From CBDAQA01 sp965247815 (GTDB lineage Bacteria; Planctomycetota; Phycisphaerae; Tepidisphaerales; Tepidisphaeraceae): a stretch of DNA of 64,000 nt. The position numbers and the translations under genes were made by a program. Of the stretch, positions 29,311 through 37,312 are shown one piece after another. Position 1 is the stretch's first letter. Each line of letters starts with the position of its first letter. Under the pieces are notes generated by a model. It saw only the letters and a list, made by a program, of their open reading frames with translations, did not search any database and was not told the DNA's origin. Location of the stretch: positions 124,001 through 188,000 of the forward strand of contig CBDFHW010000029.1 in the NCBI GenBank assembly GCA_965247815.1. Direction: 5' to 3'.

Positions 29311-30564
29311 GTGAAGCAAAACTGGAATTGCGCGTCGAACATTCATGCGGCAAAGAGAAATATCAATTCGGGCGGACGAACGATCGAACCGCTGGAAGGG
29401 CGGTTGCTCATGTCGACCGTCTACACTGCATTCAGCGGCTTTTCGGCAACAAAAAACCCGAATGGACCATGGGCGTTCGGATACACGGCAACGGAAACTT
29501 CGGCTTTTATCCCGTTTAATACTACAATCAACAACGGGACGGCTTGGACCACGAACGGCCGCATTACTCCGGCCATCTATAAGAACACCGGCGCTACGTT
29601 TACGATCGGGGCAGGCTATATACCGTGGCCGGCTGGAACGCTTTTCGGAGCGCCAGGGTACCCGAATGGCGCTTACTCCGTAACGCAGTTCATTGCGCCG
29701 TCCACCGGGTCTTACACGGTGGCAGTAAGTGCAGAGGGCATGCAGACCGTGGGTGACTCGGCCAACATTCACATTCTCGTTGGCGGAAAATCGCTGTACG
29801 ACGCCAACGTCACTGGCTCGGGAGTTTTCGTGAAGAAAACCGTGACAATTGCAAATGTCGCCAAGGGCACGGCCATCGATTTTTCTATCGGTGAAAATAA
29901 CAACGGGGCGTCGGACAATACTATTTTCAGCGAAACAATTACCGCGGACCCCGCGGGGATCGTCGCCACCGCGCCGGCGGCTCAGAAGGCAACGGCGGGC
30001 GTCAGCAAGTCATTTACACTCGGCAGCTTCGCCGAAACGAACGCCACCGGCCCGTACACTGCTACCGTGAACTGGGGCGACGGCACCGCAAGCAGCATCA
30101 TCAAGCTCAACGCCGCGGGGACGATCCCGGCAACGCCTCATACGTTCGCCGGTTCGGGGAACAAGACGGTCAGCGTAACCGTCACCGACTCAGCCAGTCA
30201 TTCGTCGAACAAGGTCACGTTCGCCGTCAGTGTCAGTGCGGCGACCGGCTCGATTAGCGGGACCGTCTTCAATGACGCGAACGGCAACGGCGAGAAAGAC
30301 CTCGGCGAAGCCGGGCTCGGCCTGTGGACCGTCTACATCGATTCGAATAAAGACGGCAAAAACGACGCCGGCGACTCGAGCGTGACCACGAACATCCTCG
30401 GCGCGTGGTCGTTCAGCGGCCTGACGGCCGGGACGTATGTCATCCGCGTCGTTCCAGTAAACGGCCTAGTCGGGACCACGCCCACCGGCGGGGTGGAGAC
30501 GATCACGCTCACGGTAGGGCAGTCGTCGGTCGGGAATCTGTTCGGCGAAAAGACGACCGCGTAG
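29311..30564 (+). CDS. LEPR-XLL surface protein with PKD-like and SdrD-B-like domains
   Basis: 417 residues from a GTG at 29311; the leader GGGAGAGATCGTG is almost the same as that of the paralogue at 23123 (GGGAGCGATCGTG). Residues 26-36 are IEPLEGRLLMST, a near-consensus LEPR-XLL motif. The N-terminal beta domain (about 37-215) differs from the paralogue. A PKD-like domain (SFTLGSFAETNATGPYTATV, NWGDGTASS) and one SdrD-B-like domain (ISGTVFNDANGNGEKDLGE, then LTAGTYVIRVVPVNG) follow, and the protein ends FGEKTTA. Probably exported and surface-associated. No enzyme motif seen. Confidence 0.8.
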   Translation: MKQNWNCASNIHAAKRNINSGGRTIEPLEGRLLMSTVYTAFSGFSATKNPNGPWAFGYTATETSAFIPFNTTINNGTAWTTNGRITPAIYKNTGATFTIGAGYIPWPAGTLFGAPGYPNGAYSVTQFIAPSTGSYTVAVSAEGMQTVGDSANIHILVGGKSLYDANVTGSGVFVKKTVTIANVAKGTAIDFSIGENNNGASDNTIFSETITADPAGIVATAPAAQKATAGVSKSFTLGSFAETNATGPYTATVNWGDGTASSIIKLNAAGTIPATPHTFAGSGNKTVSVTVTDSASHSSNKVTFAVSVSAATGSISGTVFNDANGNGEKDLGEAGLGLWTVYIDSNKDGKNDAGDSSVTTNILGAWSFSGLTAGTYVIRVVPVNGLVGTTPTGGVETITLTVGQSSVGNLFGEKTTA

Positions 30565-30602
30565 TGCAGAACTCTGCCTCGCAGAATCTGGCCGTGTCCA
30601 TC

Positions 30603-30845
30603 TCAGCCCCGTCGGTCGAGCACTCGGCCGATCCGCTGCTGGGGCGGGGGCGTGTAAAACGGGGGCTCGTTTTCGGGAAACCTCGGGACGACCGGGGGCA
30701 CCGTCTCGACCACACCGGCCGGCCCGGGGTGCCAGGCGGGAACCGTTCCGGTAAACATCGGACGTACCGCGTCCTGCGGGATGATCAGGTGCCGGGTGAG
30801 CGGCTTGGGTGTCGGAGCCTCGAAGATGTCGCGAATGAAGATCAT
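30603..30845 (-). CDS. Small proline-rich hypothetical protein
   Basis: 80 residues from the ATG at 30845. Support is a ribosome site, GAGGAGA, about seven bases upstream and a compositionally coherent protein: MIFIRDIFEAPTPKPLTRHL at the start, then many prolines (VVPRFPENEPPFYTPPPQQR). There is no signal peptide, membrane segment or known domain. It is convergent with the LEPR-XLL gene and ends 38 bases from it. It could be spurious, but the ribosome site argues otherwise. Confidence 0.45.
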   Translation of the reverse strand: MIFIRDIFEAPTPKPLTRHLIIPQDAVRPMFTGTVPAWHPGPAGVVETVPPVVPRFPENEPPFYTPPPQQRIGRVLDRRG

Positions 30846-30933
30846 GGCTGTTCTCCTCTATGACCAGCCGAATCGTGTGCGGCGGTCGTGGAGAAACAGT
30901 CCAATTCATTCATTGCCGAGGCAAATCAAATTC

Positions 30934-31083
30934 TTAGAGCATCTTCAAGAATGGTGTAGCAGGTACCCGACGTGGCATGGGCATCTTGCCCATGCATTCG
31001 CCGCTATAGCGGCAAGTGCATGGGCGAGACGCCCATGCCACGATAAAGACCTTGCCGCTACGATATTTCTGAAGATGCTCTAA
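30934..31083. repeat. 150-bp MITE-like inverted-repeat element
   Basis: Begins TTAGAGCATCTTCAAGAA and ends TTCTGAAGATGCTCTAA: 14 terminal bases identical in inverted orientation and good pairing further in. Almost the whole segment folds on itself around the perfect 14-bp palindrome GCCGCTATAGCGGC. It also contains two smaller hairpins of the GCATGGGC-loop-GCCCATGC type. No open frame spans it. It looks like a non-autonomous mobile or REP-type element. Confidence 0.75.
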
Positions 31084-31174
31084 TGCACCTCGGCCCGATT
31101 CGAACCGCGGCGTTATCGCCGGCGCAGGCGGAATAAACCCACTCCCAACGGTCCGGGCTGCATCTTGACCGAGA

Positions 31175-32770
31175 CTACCGTCGCGGTTTTTTCATTGCCT
31201 TGCCACGCCCGGCAATCTTTTTGTTCTTGGTCACGGTTCGCTGTGTTTTTGTTCGGACCGGTTTTTTGACCGTGTTGCGCTTCACCTGAGCGGCACGCGG
31301 TCGCTCGTCGAGTTCGGGCGTCAGAACCGGCATTTCTTCACCACCGGACGCGGCGAGCCGGGCTTCCAGAGTCTGGGTCGACCGGGCCCGGATGACCAGC
31401 CGCATCGGTACCTCGGCGTACGGCAACAGCTCGCGCATCCGATTGACCATGTAACGCTGGTACATCTCGTCGATCAACTCGGGTTTGTTGACGAACAGCA
31501 CAATTGTCGGCGGGGCGACATCGGTCTGGGTGACGTAGTACACCCGCGCCCGCCGCCCGGTCGGGGTGGGCGGCCGACGTTCTTCCAGGATTTGCCGAAC
31601 CGCCTGGTTCAGCTTCGACGTCGAGACCCGCTCGCTCGCCTGGTTGAACAGATGCTGCGCGAGGTCGAGAACCTGCTGGATATTCCGCCCGTCCTTCGCG
31701 GTCACGAATGCGATCGGGGCGTAGTCGACGTGCTTCAACTCCTCGTCGAGATACTTCCGGAACTCTTCCATCAGAGCGACGTCGTCGACGCCGTGGTCTT
31801 TTGCGTCCTCACGATTGGCCCGGATGCGCTCGCGGGCCAGGTCCCATTTATTCACGACGACGATCACCGGCTTGAACTGACTGGCGACGTAGAACGCGAG
31901 CTTCTTGTCCGGCTCGCTGACCGGTTCGGTGCCGTCGATCAGCAGCAGCACGACATCGGCCCGGCGGACCGACCGCTCGGCGCGGTGGAAGCTGTAGAAC
32001 TCGATGTCGTTGGTCATCATGTGCCGCTTCTTGCGGACACCGGCAGTGTCGATGACGACCAGCGTTTTGCCGTCTTTTTCGAACTTCACGTCGATGCTGT
32101 CCCGGGTCGTGCCGGGCACTTCGCTGACGATCACGCGGTTGGGGTCGCCTTCGTACAGACCGGCGATCGCGTTCACCAGTGTGCTCTTGCCGGCATTCCG
32201 CTTGCCGACGATCGCGACGTGCATTGCCGGGGTGGGCAGCTCGGTCGGGGCGTTTTTCATGTCAACATTTCGGCGGATCGCATCGACCACCAGGTCGATG
32301 TTCCGGTCGTTCAAAGCCGAGACACCGATGGGCGTCCCGAGCCCGAGCCGGGCGAAATCGCCGAGCGCCAGATCGGCATTAGTGCCGTCGGCCTTGTTCG
32401 CGACCAGCACCGTCTTGATCGATTTTTTTCTGAGCAGGCTCGCGATCGTTTGATCGGCCGATGTCGACCCGTCGGAGCAGTCGACGATAAACAGCACAAG
32501 GTCGGCCTGATTCATCGCCAGTTCGATTTGCTGGTTAATGTGCTCGGTGAGCGCGTCGGGGTCGACGAATCCGTACCCGCCGGTGTCGACGAGTTCGACC
32601 CATTTGTCGTCAATCCGGAGCGGCATCTGGATGCGGTCGCGGGTCACGCCGGGCATGTCCTGGACGATGCTGATTCGCTTCCCGACCAGTGCGTTCAGCA
32701 AAGAACTTTTGCCGACGTTAGGCCTGCCGCAAATGGCAATGGTGGGCAGTTTGGTGGGAATCGAGGGCAT
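31175..32770 (-). CDS. der: Ribosome-assembly GTPase Der (EngA)
   Basis: 531 residues from the ATG at 32770 (MPSIPTKLPTIAICGRPNVG; the frame is open to 32887). It has two tandem GTPase domains: G1 GRPNVGKSS with VDTGGYG (G3) and ANKADG (G4) in the first; G1 GKRNAGKST, IDTAGVRKKR and NKWDL in the second. A C-terminal KH-like domain follows (PTGRRARVYYVTQTDVAPPT). About 60 extra C-terminal residues are Lys/Arg-rich (KKPVRTKTQRTVTKNKKIAG) and probably contact rRNA. Acts in 50S subunit maturation. Confidence 0.96.
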   Translation of the reverse strand: MPSIPTKLPTIAICGRPNVGKSSLLNALVGKRISIVQDMPGVTRDRIQMPLRIDDKWVELVDTGGYGFVDPDALTEHINQQIELAMNQADLVLFIVDCSDGSTSADQTIASLLRKKSIKTVLVANKADGTNADLALGDFARLGLGTPIGVSALNDRNIDLVVDAIRRNVDMKNAPTELPTPAMHVAIVGKRNAGKSTLVNAIAGLYEGDPNRVIVSEVPGTTRDSIDVKFEKDGKTLVVIDTAGVRKKRHMMTNDIEFYSFHRAERSVRRADVVLLLIDGTEPVSEPDKKLAFYVASQFKPVIVVVNKWDLARERIRANREDAKDHGVDDVALMEEFRKYLDEELKHVDYAPIAFVTAKDGRNIQQVLDLAQHLFNQASERVSTSKLNQAVRQILEERRPPTPTGRRARVYYVTQTDVAPPTIVLFVNKPELIDEMYQRYMVNRMRELLPYAEVPMRLVIRARSTQTLEARLAASGGEEMPVLTPELDERPRAAQVKRNTVKKPVRTKTQRTVTKNKKIAGRGKAMKKPRR

Positions 32771-33140
32771 GAAAAGCTTTCTATTGAAATTCGGTGGTGA
32801 CGGTCCGAATACAGTGGCCGGTCCATCACATCCGAATCGATCCGATACCGGCTCCGAGAATGAACGAAGGTCCGAGTATAGCGGCAAACCCGGTGAATCA
32901 CACCGATCGGCCCGCTTAAAGCCTGTGAATAAAAGAACTATGTTGCATCGTCGGGGCCCGATTGAATACTCTGTCCGGTCGTAGTTGAAGTGCGTCTCAT
33001 GTCGTGCGTTCCCGCACTTTTCGCACGTCGGCGCATTGATCGAAGATGGTTGTCCGCCGCGTTCAGAGCAAACCCCTTGCAGCCGTTCGGCTTCATCTGG
33101 TGGTTGTTCGGCCGTGGCGCTAACGTTTCAGGAGCCCACC
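32771..33140. other. Divergent intergenic region, 370 bases
   Basis: Lies between der (minus) and the CBS gene (plus), so it should carry both promoters. I see no convincing promoter boxes, no RNA fold and no coding frame that I would defend. AGGAG at 33130-33134 is the ribosome site of the CBS gene. Confidence 0.4.
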
Positions 33141-33578
33141 ATGCCCACCGCGAATGACGTTCTTGCCCGTAAAGGTTTCAGCGTTTTCGTCGTACCATCG
33201 ACCGCCACGGTGCTCGAGGCGGTCGAAAGGATGAATCAGCTTAGAATTGGTGCCGTTGTCGTAATGGACCAGGGCCGCATGAGAGGCATGTTTACCGAGC
33301 GTGACGTGCTCCGACGGGTCGTCGGCGAAAAACGAAACCCCGCCGACACCGCCGTGGCCAATGTGATGACAACCGACGTGATCTGCTGCGGCCCCAAGAC
33401 CGACATGGAAGAAATCAGCACGATCATGAAAGAGCAGCGGGTACGTCATCTCCCGGTCTGCGAAACCGACGGCGATCTGCTCGGAATGATCTCGATCGGC
33501 GACGTGAACGCCCAGCACGCCAGCCATCAGGAAGCGACGATTACCTACCTGAATGAGTATCTATACGGACGCGTGTAA
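33141..33578 (+). CDS. CBS-domain-pair protein
   Basis: 145 residues from the ATG at 33141 with AGGAG six bases upstream. It is made only of two CBS domains: TVLEAVERMNQLRIGAVVVM and MFTERDVLRRVV in the first, VANVMTTDVICCGPKTDMEE, RVRHLPVCETDGDLLGMISI and GDV in the second. Such Bateman modules bind adenosine nucleotides and act as energy or ligand sensors for partner proteins. The partner is not evident. Followed by a TTCG-loop terminator. Confidence 0.92.
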   Translation: MPTANDVLARKGFSVFVVPSTATVLEAVERMNQLRIGAVVVMDQGRMRGMFTERDVLRRVVGEKRNPADTAVANVMTTDVICCGPKTDMEEISTIMKEQRVRHLPVCETDGDLLGMISIGDVNAQHASHQEATITYLNEYLYGRV

Positions 33579-33646
33579 ATGTCTCTTGTCATCGCTGGCG
33601 CAAAATGCGGTGGTTCGGACAGCCCTGTCCGTCGCAGTTTAGTCCA

Positions 33647-33674
33647 ACGGGGCAGGCATTCGTGCCTGCCCCGT
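33647..33674. terminator. Bidirectional terminator-like hairpin
   Basis: 12-bp perfect stem (33647-33658 with 33663-33674) closed by a stable TTCG tetraloop, between the convergent CBS gene and ribD. No long T run follows. Confidence 0.65.
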
Positions 33675-33686
33675 CGGTGTTAAAAC

Positions 33687-34835
33687 TCATTCCTGCGAAT
33701 CTGCCGACTGGTCGGATTTCGCCAAGACCAGATCGGCGGATCCCGCAGCCGCGAAAAACACATCGCTCGCCGAATTGACGTACTCGGTTAACACGTCGGT
33801 CCCGAATCGAACCTCGCCTGTCTTTTTAAACTGGCTAGGGATCACCGGCGCCGTGGGTGCTGTCGGGTCATTGATTGCCGACGGCGAACGGTACACCCAC
33901 AGCCGATCCGCGAGGTTCGCATCGAATAATCCCGCCGCCAGCGTCGGACCAGGTTCGACCAGAAGATGGGTCACCGAAGTCAGCGATTCGATCGCCTCTC
34001 GGAGAATGAGTCTTCCCTTCGGGTCAGCACCAAATCGCTCGACCGAGACGGCATGCTGTTCTAATTGCCATGGGGTCGACGCATGCCCAGCGTAGAATAC
34101 GGCAGTCGGGAACGTCGTCGCGGTCTGAACCAACTTGGAACCCGGGGGTATGCGGAGTGACGAATCGAAGACGATGCGCTGCGGACGCCGGCCCCCGGTG
34201 ATGCCGCGTACGGTCAGTTCCGGGTCGTCCGACAGCACCGTCCCGATGCCGACCGCGACCGCGTCGCACCGGGACCGCAGTTGGTGCACTGCTCTGGTCG
34301 ACAACGCGTTGCTGATTTGAAGCCGCGCACCGTTCGCGCCGGCGATTTTGCCGTCGGCGGTCTCGGCCCACTTCAGCGTGACGTACGGCCGATGGAAATT
34401 TACCCGTGCCAAAAACGGCGCGATGAGCTGCTTGCAGTCGGCTTCCAAGAACGGTCCGTCGACGACGATCCCTGCGTCGCGGAGCATCCGCACGCCGTTG
34501 CCGTTTACCGCCGGGTTAGGGTCCACGCACCCGAGCACGACGCGGGATATCTTTGCCGCGATCAGCCGGGGCGCGCAAGGCGGGGTCTGCTTGTTGAGAT
34601 GGCAACACGGTTCGAGCGTCACGTAAGCCGTCGCGCGCTCAGGTGATTCCGAGCAGTTTGCCAACGCCGTCGGTTCGGCGTGCGGGCCGCCATACCGTGC
34701 ATGGTTGCCTTCACCGATCACCCGGCCGGCCCTGGCGATCACGCACCCGACCATCGGGTTCGGCTCGACCCCACCGCGGCCATTCATGGCCGTCCGCATC
34801 GCCCGGTGAAGCATCTGTTCGTCGTATGATTCCAT
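33687..34835 (-). CDS. ribD: Bifunctional riboflavin deaminase/reductase
   Basis: 382 residues from the ATG at 34835 (MESYDEQMLHRAM). It catalyses deamination of the pyrimidine and reduction of the ribosyl group in riboflavin synthesis. The deaminase domain has the zinc motifs HAEPTAL and PCCHLNKQTPPC (the usual PCxHxGRTPPC with NKQ in place of GR) and the preceding PNPMVGCVI. The reductase domain starts near 150: RPYVTLKWAETADGKIA, SRCDAVAVGIGTVLSDDPEL and LVEPGPTLAAGLF. A TTG at 34880 would overlap the lspA stop as TTGA and add 15 residues, so the start is not certain. Downstream partner of lspA on the same strand. Confidence 0.92.
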   Translation of the reverse strand: MESYDEQMLHRAMRTAMNGRGGVEPNPMVGCVIARAGRVIGEGNHARYGGPHAEPTALANCSESPERATAYVTLEPCCHLNKQTPPCAPRLIAAKISRVVLGCVDPNPAVNGNGVRMLRDAGIVVDGPFLEADCKQLIAPFLARVNFHRPYVTLKWAETADGKIAGANGARLQISNALSTRAVHQLRSRCDAVAVGIGTVLSDDPELTVRGITGGRRPQRIVFDSSLRIPPGSKLVQTATTFPTAVFYAGHASTPWQLEQHAVSVERFGADPKGRLILREAIESLTSVTHLLVEPGPTLAAGLFDANLADRLWVYRSPSAINDPTAPTAPVIPSQFKKTGEVRFGTDVLTEYVNSASDVFFAAAGSADLVLAKSDQSADSQE

Positions 34836-34876
34836 TGTGAATGCGGCGGCATGGTCGGAGGATCCGTGAAACAGCT

Positions 34877-35464
34877 TCAAGCCTCGGCAGGTTTAGCACG
34901 CCGCACTGCCGGCGGCTCTGACGCCGAATTAAAGAAACTGTACACCATCATCAATCCCACCCCGACGCATAGAAGACTGTCGGCAACATTAAAAATGTAC
35001 GGAAACAATTCGTCCGGCAGAAATCGCAGGACATGCCGTACCCCGCCCGGCCAATGCCAGCCCGGAAGCATGTGGATCATGTCCCGGACCGACGAAAGTA
35101 CCACGCGGTCGTACATGTTACCCAGCACGCCTGCGAGCAGCATGCCGAGAATGATCTGATAAAACGGCCGCTTCTGGCTGTTGATGAACAGGTACGTCAG
35201 GAACACGACCGCCGCCGCGGAGATCAGCAGGAACCACGTCCGTTGTCCCTGGGCGATGCCGAACACCGCCCCCTGATTCCGGAGAAACTCGAACTGCAGC
35301 CAGCCGGGGATCGCCACCCACGGCGCCGCCCCCTGCAGGTTTGTTTCGGCAAGGCTTTTCGTCCACAGGTCCAGCCCGAGACCGGCGACCATCGTCAGAA
35401 CGAATCGCGACAGCGCGGCAGGAGATTGAAGCGTATAGGCAAAGGAACGCGGCATTTCTGCCAT
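34877..35464 (-). CDS. lspA: Lipoprotein signal peptidase (signal peptidase II)
   Basis: 195 residues. Inner-membrane aspartyl protease that cuts lipoprotein signal peptides. It has four hydrophobic segments and the conserved boxes NQGAVFGI, GVLGNMYDRVV (first catalytic Asp) and FPYIFNVADSLLCVGVGLM (second catalytic Asp). The N terminus could be at Met1 or Met4. It would process the lipoproteins of this window (12.6, 40.0 and 46.3 kb). ribD follows directly and may be translationally coupled. Confidence 0.94.
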   Translation of the reverse strand: MAEMPRSFAYTLQSPAALSRFVLTMVAGLGLDLWTKSLAETNLQGAAPWVAIPGWLQFEFLRNQGAVFGIAQGQRTWFLLISAAAVVFLTYLFINSQKRPFYQIILGMLLAGVLGNMYDRVVLSSVRDMIHMLPGWHWPGGVRHVLRFLPDELFPYIFNVADSLLCVGVGLMMVYSFFNSASEPPAVRRAKPAEA

Positions 35465-35626
35465 CTTAGTGGCTGAAGCGATAAAAGGGGAGGTTGCCCG
35501 ATCGGGGGTTCATCGAACTTTATTAAACGCCACCACTGTCTTGCGAAGCGCAAAACCAGGCCGCTTTTTTTTAAACACCGGATCGAGTTTTTGCAGGACA
35601 GTCGCCGTTCCGACTAGACTGCCGTT

Positions 35627-37129
35627 GTGCTCGCCAAGATTCACTCATTTGTTTTGGTCGGTATCGACGCCATCGCCTGCGAGGTGGAGGCGGATGTCTC
35701 ACAGCGGGGACTGGCAAAAGTCACGCTCGTGGGGTTGCCGCAGGCGGCGGTCAAGGAATCGGTCGAACGCGTCCGACGGGCGATCATCAACTCGGGGTAT
35801 GCCTTTCCCGGGCACGCGGTGCTGATTAATCTCGCGCCGGCGGACGTGAAAAAGGAGGGACCGTCGCTCGACCTGCCGGTCGCGATCGGGTTGCTGCGGG
35901 CGACCAATTTTATCCAGAACGACAACCACCGCGATTACCTGATCGCCGGTGAACTCGCGCTCGACGGCCGGCTCCGGCGGATCAAGGGGGCGTTGTCGCT
36001 GGCGTTGCTCGCAAAGGCGCTAGGTAAAAAGGGCGTGATCCTGCCGGAGGAAAACCGTCGCGAGGCGGCGGTCGTCGAAGGCATCGAGGTCTACCCGGTC
36101 TCGTCGCTCGGCCAGGCGGTCTCTTTTTTAAACGAGCAGTTGCCTCTGACGTCCTACGAGCTCGACGGCGAGCCGTATGCCGTGTCAGCCATTTCGAGCC
36201 CGTTGGATTTTACCGACGTCCGCGGGCAGGAGGCGGTCAAGCGGGCGATCACGATCGCCGCCGCGGGGTCGCATAATATTCTGATGGTCGGGCCACCGGG
36301 CACGGGCAAGTCGATGCTCGCGCAGCGGATGCCGGGGATTCTGCCGCCGTTGACCCGACTCGAATCTTTGGAGACGACGCGGATCTATTCGGCCCTCGGG
36401 TTGCTTCCCGACGGAATTGCGTTGATGGACCAGCGGCCGGTGCGGACCCCGCACCACTCGGCGACCGCGCAGGCATTGGTCGGTGGAGGGAGCAATCCCC
36501 GACCCGGTGAAGTTTCCCTCGCCCACCATGGCATTCTATTTCTCGACGAGTTGCCGGAGTTCCAGCGATATGTGCTCGAGATGCTGCGCCAACCGCTAGA
36601 AGGGGGCGACGTCACCGTCGCCCGCGTGAATGGCTCGGTGAAGTTCCCGGCCAAGTTCATGCTGGTCGCGGCGATGAACCCGACCGCCAGCGGGTACGCC
36701 GCCACCGACAGCCGGGCCCGCGATAAATATCTTTCAAAGCTCAGCGGACCGTTGCTCGACCGGATCGACATTCACGTGGAAGTGCCCGCGGTGCCGTATC
36801 AGGAATTAACCAGCCGGCGGGCGGGGACTGACAGCAAAACCATGCGTGACCAGGTAACCCGCGCCCGACAGATTCAGCAGAAGCGATTCGGCGACGGCAC
36901 GACAAATGCGCGAATGGACAGCCGGTCACTGAGGACGCACTGTGATCTGAACGAGACCTGTATGCTTTTGATGAAGCAGGCGATGGACGAGATGGGCCTG
37001 AGCGCCCGAGCGTACGACAAAGTCCGCCGGGTCGCCCGCACGCTTGCCGACATGGAAAGCGAAACCGCGATCAATGAGAATCACATTGCCGAGGCGGTGC
37101 AGTACCGACTGTTGGACCGAAAGTTTTAA
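35627..37129 (+). CDS. comM: YifB/ComM-type AAA+ Mg-chelatase-like helicase
   Basis: 500 residues from a GTG at 35627. The N-terminal Lon-protease-like fold domain has KIHSFVLVGIDAIACEVEAD and VKESVERVRRAIINSGYAFP. The AAA+ core has Walker A MVGPPGTGKSMLAQRMPGIL, Walker B GILFLDELPEF, RTPHHSATAQALVGGGSNPR and GPLLDRIDIHVEVP. The C-terminal helical domain is complete. ComM is a branch-migration helicase acting in natural transformation. The cysteine-rich loop after AAMNP found in many relatives (CPCGxxGxxxxxCxC) is replaced by TASGYAATDSRARD, so no metal site remains there. Confidence 0.93.
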   Translation: MLAKIHSFVLVGIDAIACEVEADVSQRGLAKVTLVGLPQAAVKESVERVRRAIINSGYAFPGHAVLINLAPADVKKEGPSLDLPVAIGLLRATNFIQNDNHRDYLIAGELALDGRLRRIKGALSLALLAKALGKKGVILPEENRREAAVVEGIEVYPVSSLGQAVSFLNEQLPLTSYELDGEPYAVSAISSPLDFTDVRGQEAVKRAITIAAAGSHNILMVGPPGTGKSMLAQRMPGILPPLTRLESLETTRIYSALGLLPDGIALMDQRPVRTPHHSATAQALVGGGSNPRPGEVSLAHHGILFLDELPEFQRYVLEMLRQPLEGGDVTVARVNGSVKFPAKFMLVAAMNPTASGYAATDSRARDKYLSKLSGPLLDRIDIHVEVPAVPYQELTSRRAGTDSKTMRDQVTRARQIQQKRFGDGTTNARMDSRSLRTHCDLNETCMLLMKQAMDEMGLSARAYDKVRRVARTLADMESETAINENHIAEAVQYRLLDRKF

Positions 37130-37225
37130 CCTGCCAATATCAGATCGTCGTTGTGTTCTCACGGTGATCGGTTCTCGACCGGATTTGTCTGTCGCAATTA
37201 GCGGGCTCGAAGTTAAACTATTGCA

Positions 37226-37247
37226 CGAGACGCCGCCCGGCGTCTCG
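37226..37247 (+). terminator. Hairpin after comM
   Basis: 9-bp perfect stem CGAGACGCC/GGCGTCTCG with a GCCC loop, 96 bases after the comM stop. No T run, so terminator activity is uncertain. Confidence 0.4.
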
Positions 37248-37312
37248 GGGCTTGCGGAGAAGCCTTTTGTATCGTTTTGCCATCCCGTTTTCCATCGTGC
37301 GGAGGAGATCGA

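Noticed and set aside
31592..32800. 402-codon plus-strand open frame opposite der
   Set aside because: Shadow of the Der GTPase frame with no recognisable protein.
33618..33631. GGACAGCCCTGTCC hairpin
   Set aside because: Very short stem next to the stronger TTCG-loop hairpin at 33647; not listed separately.
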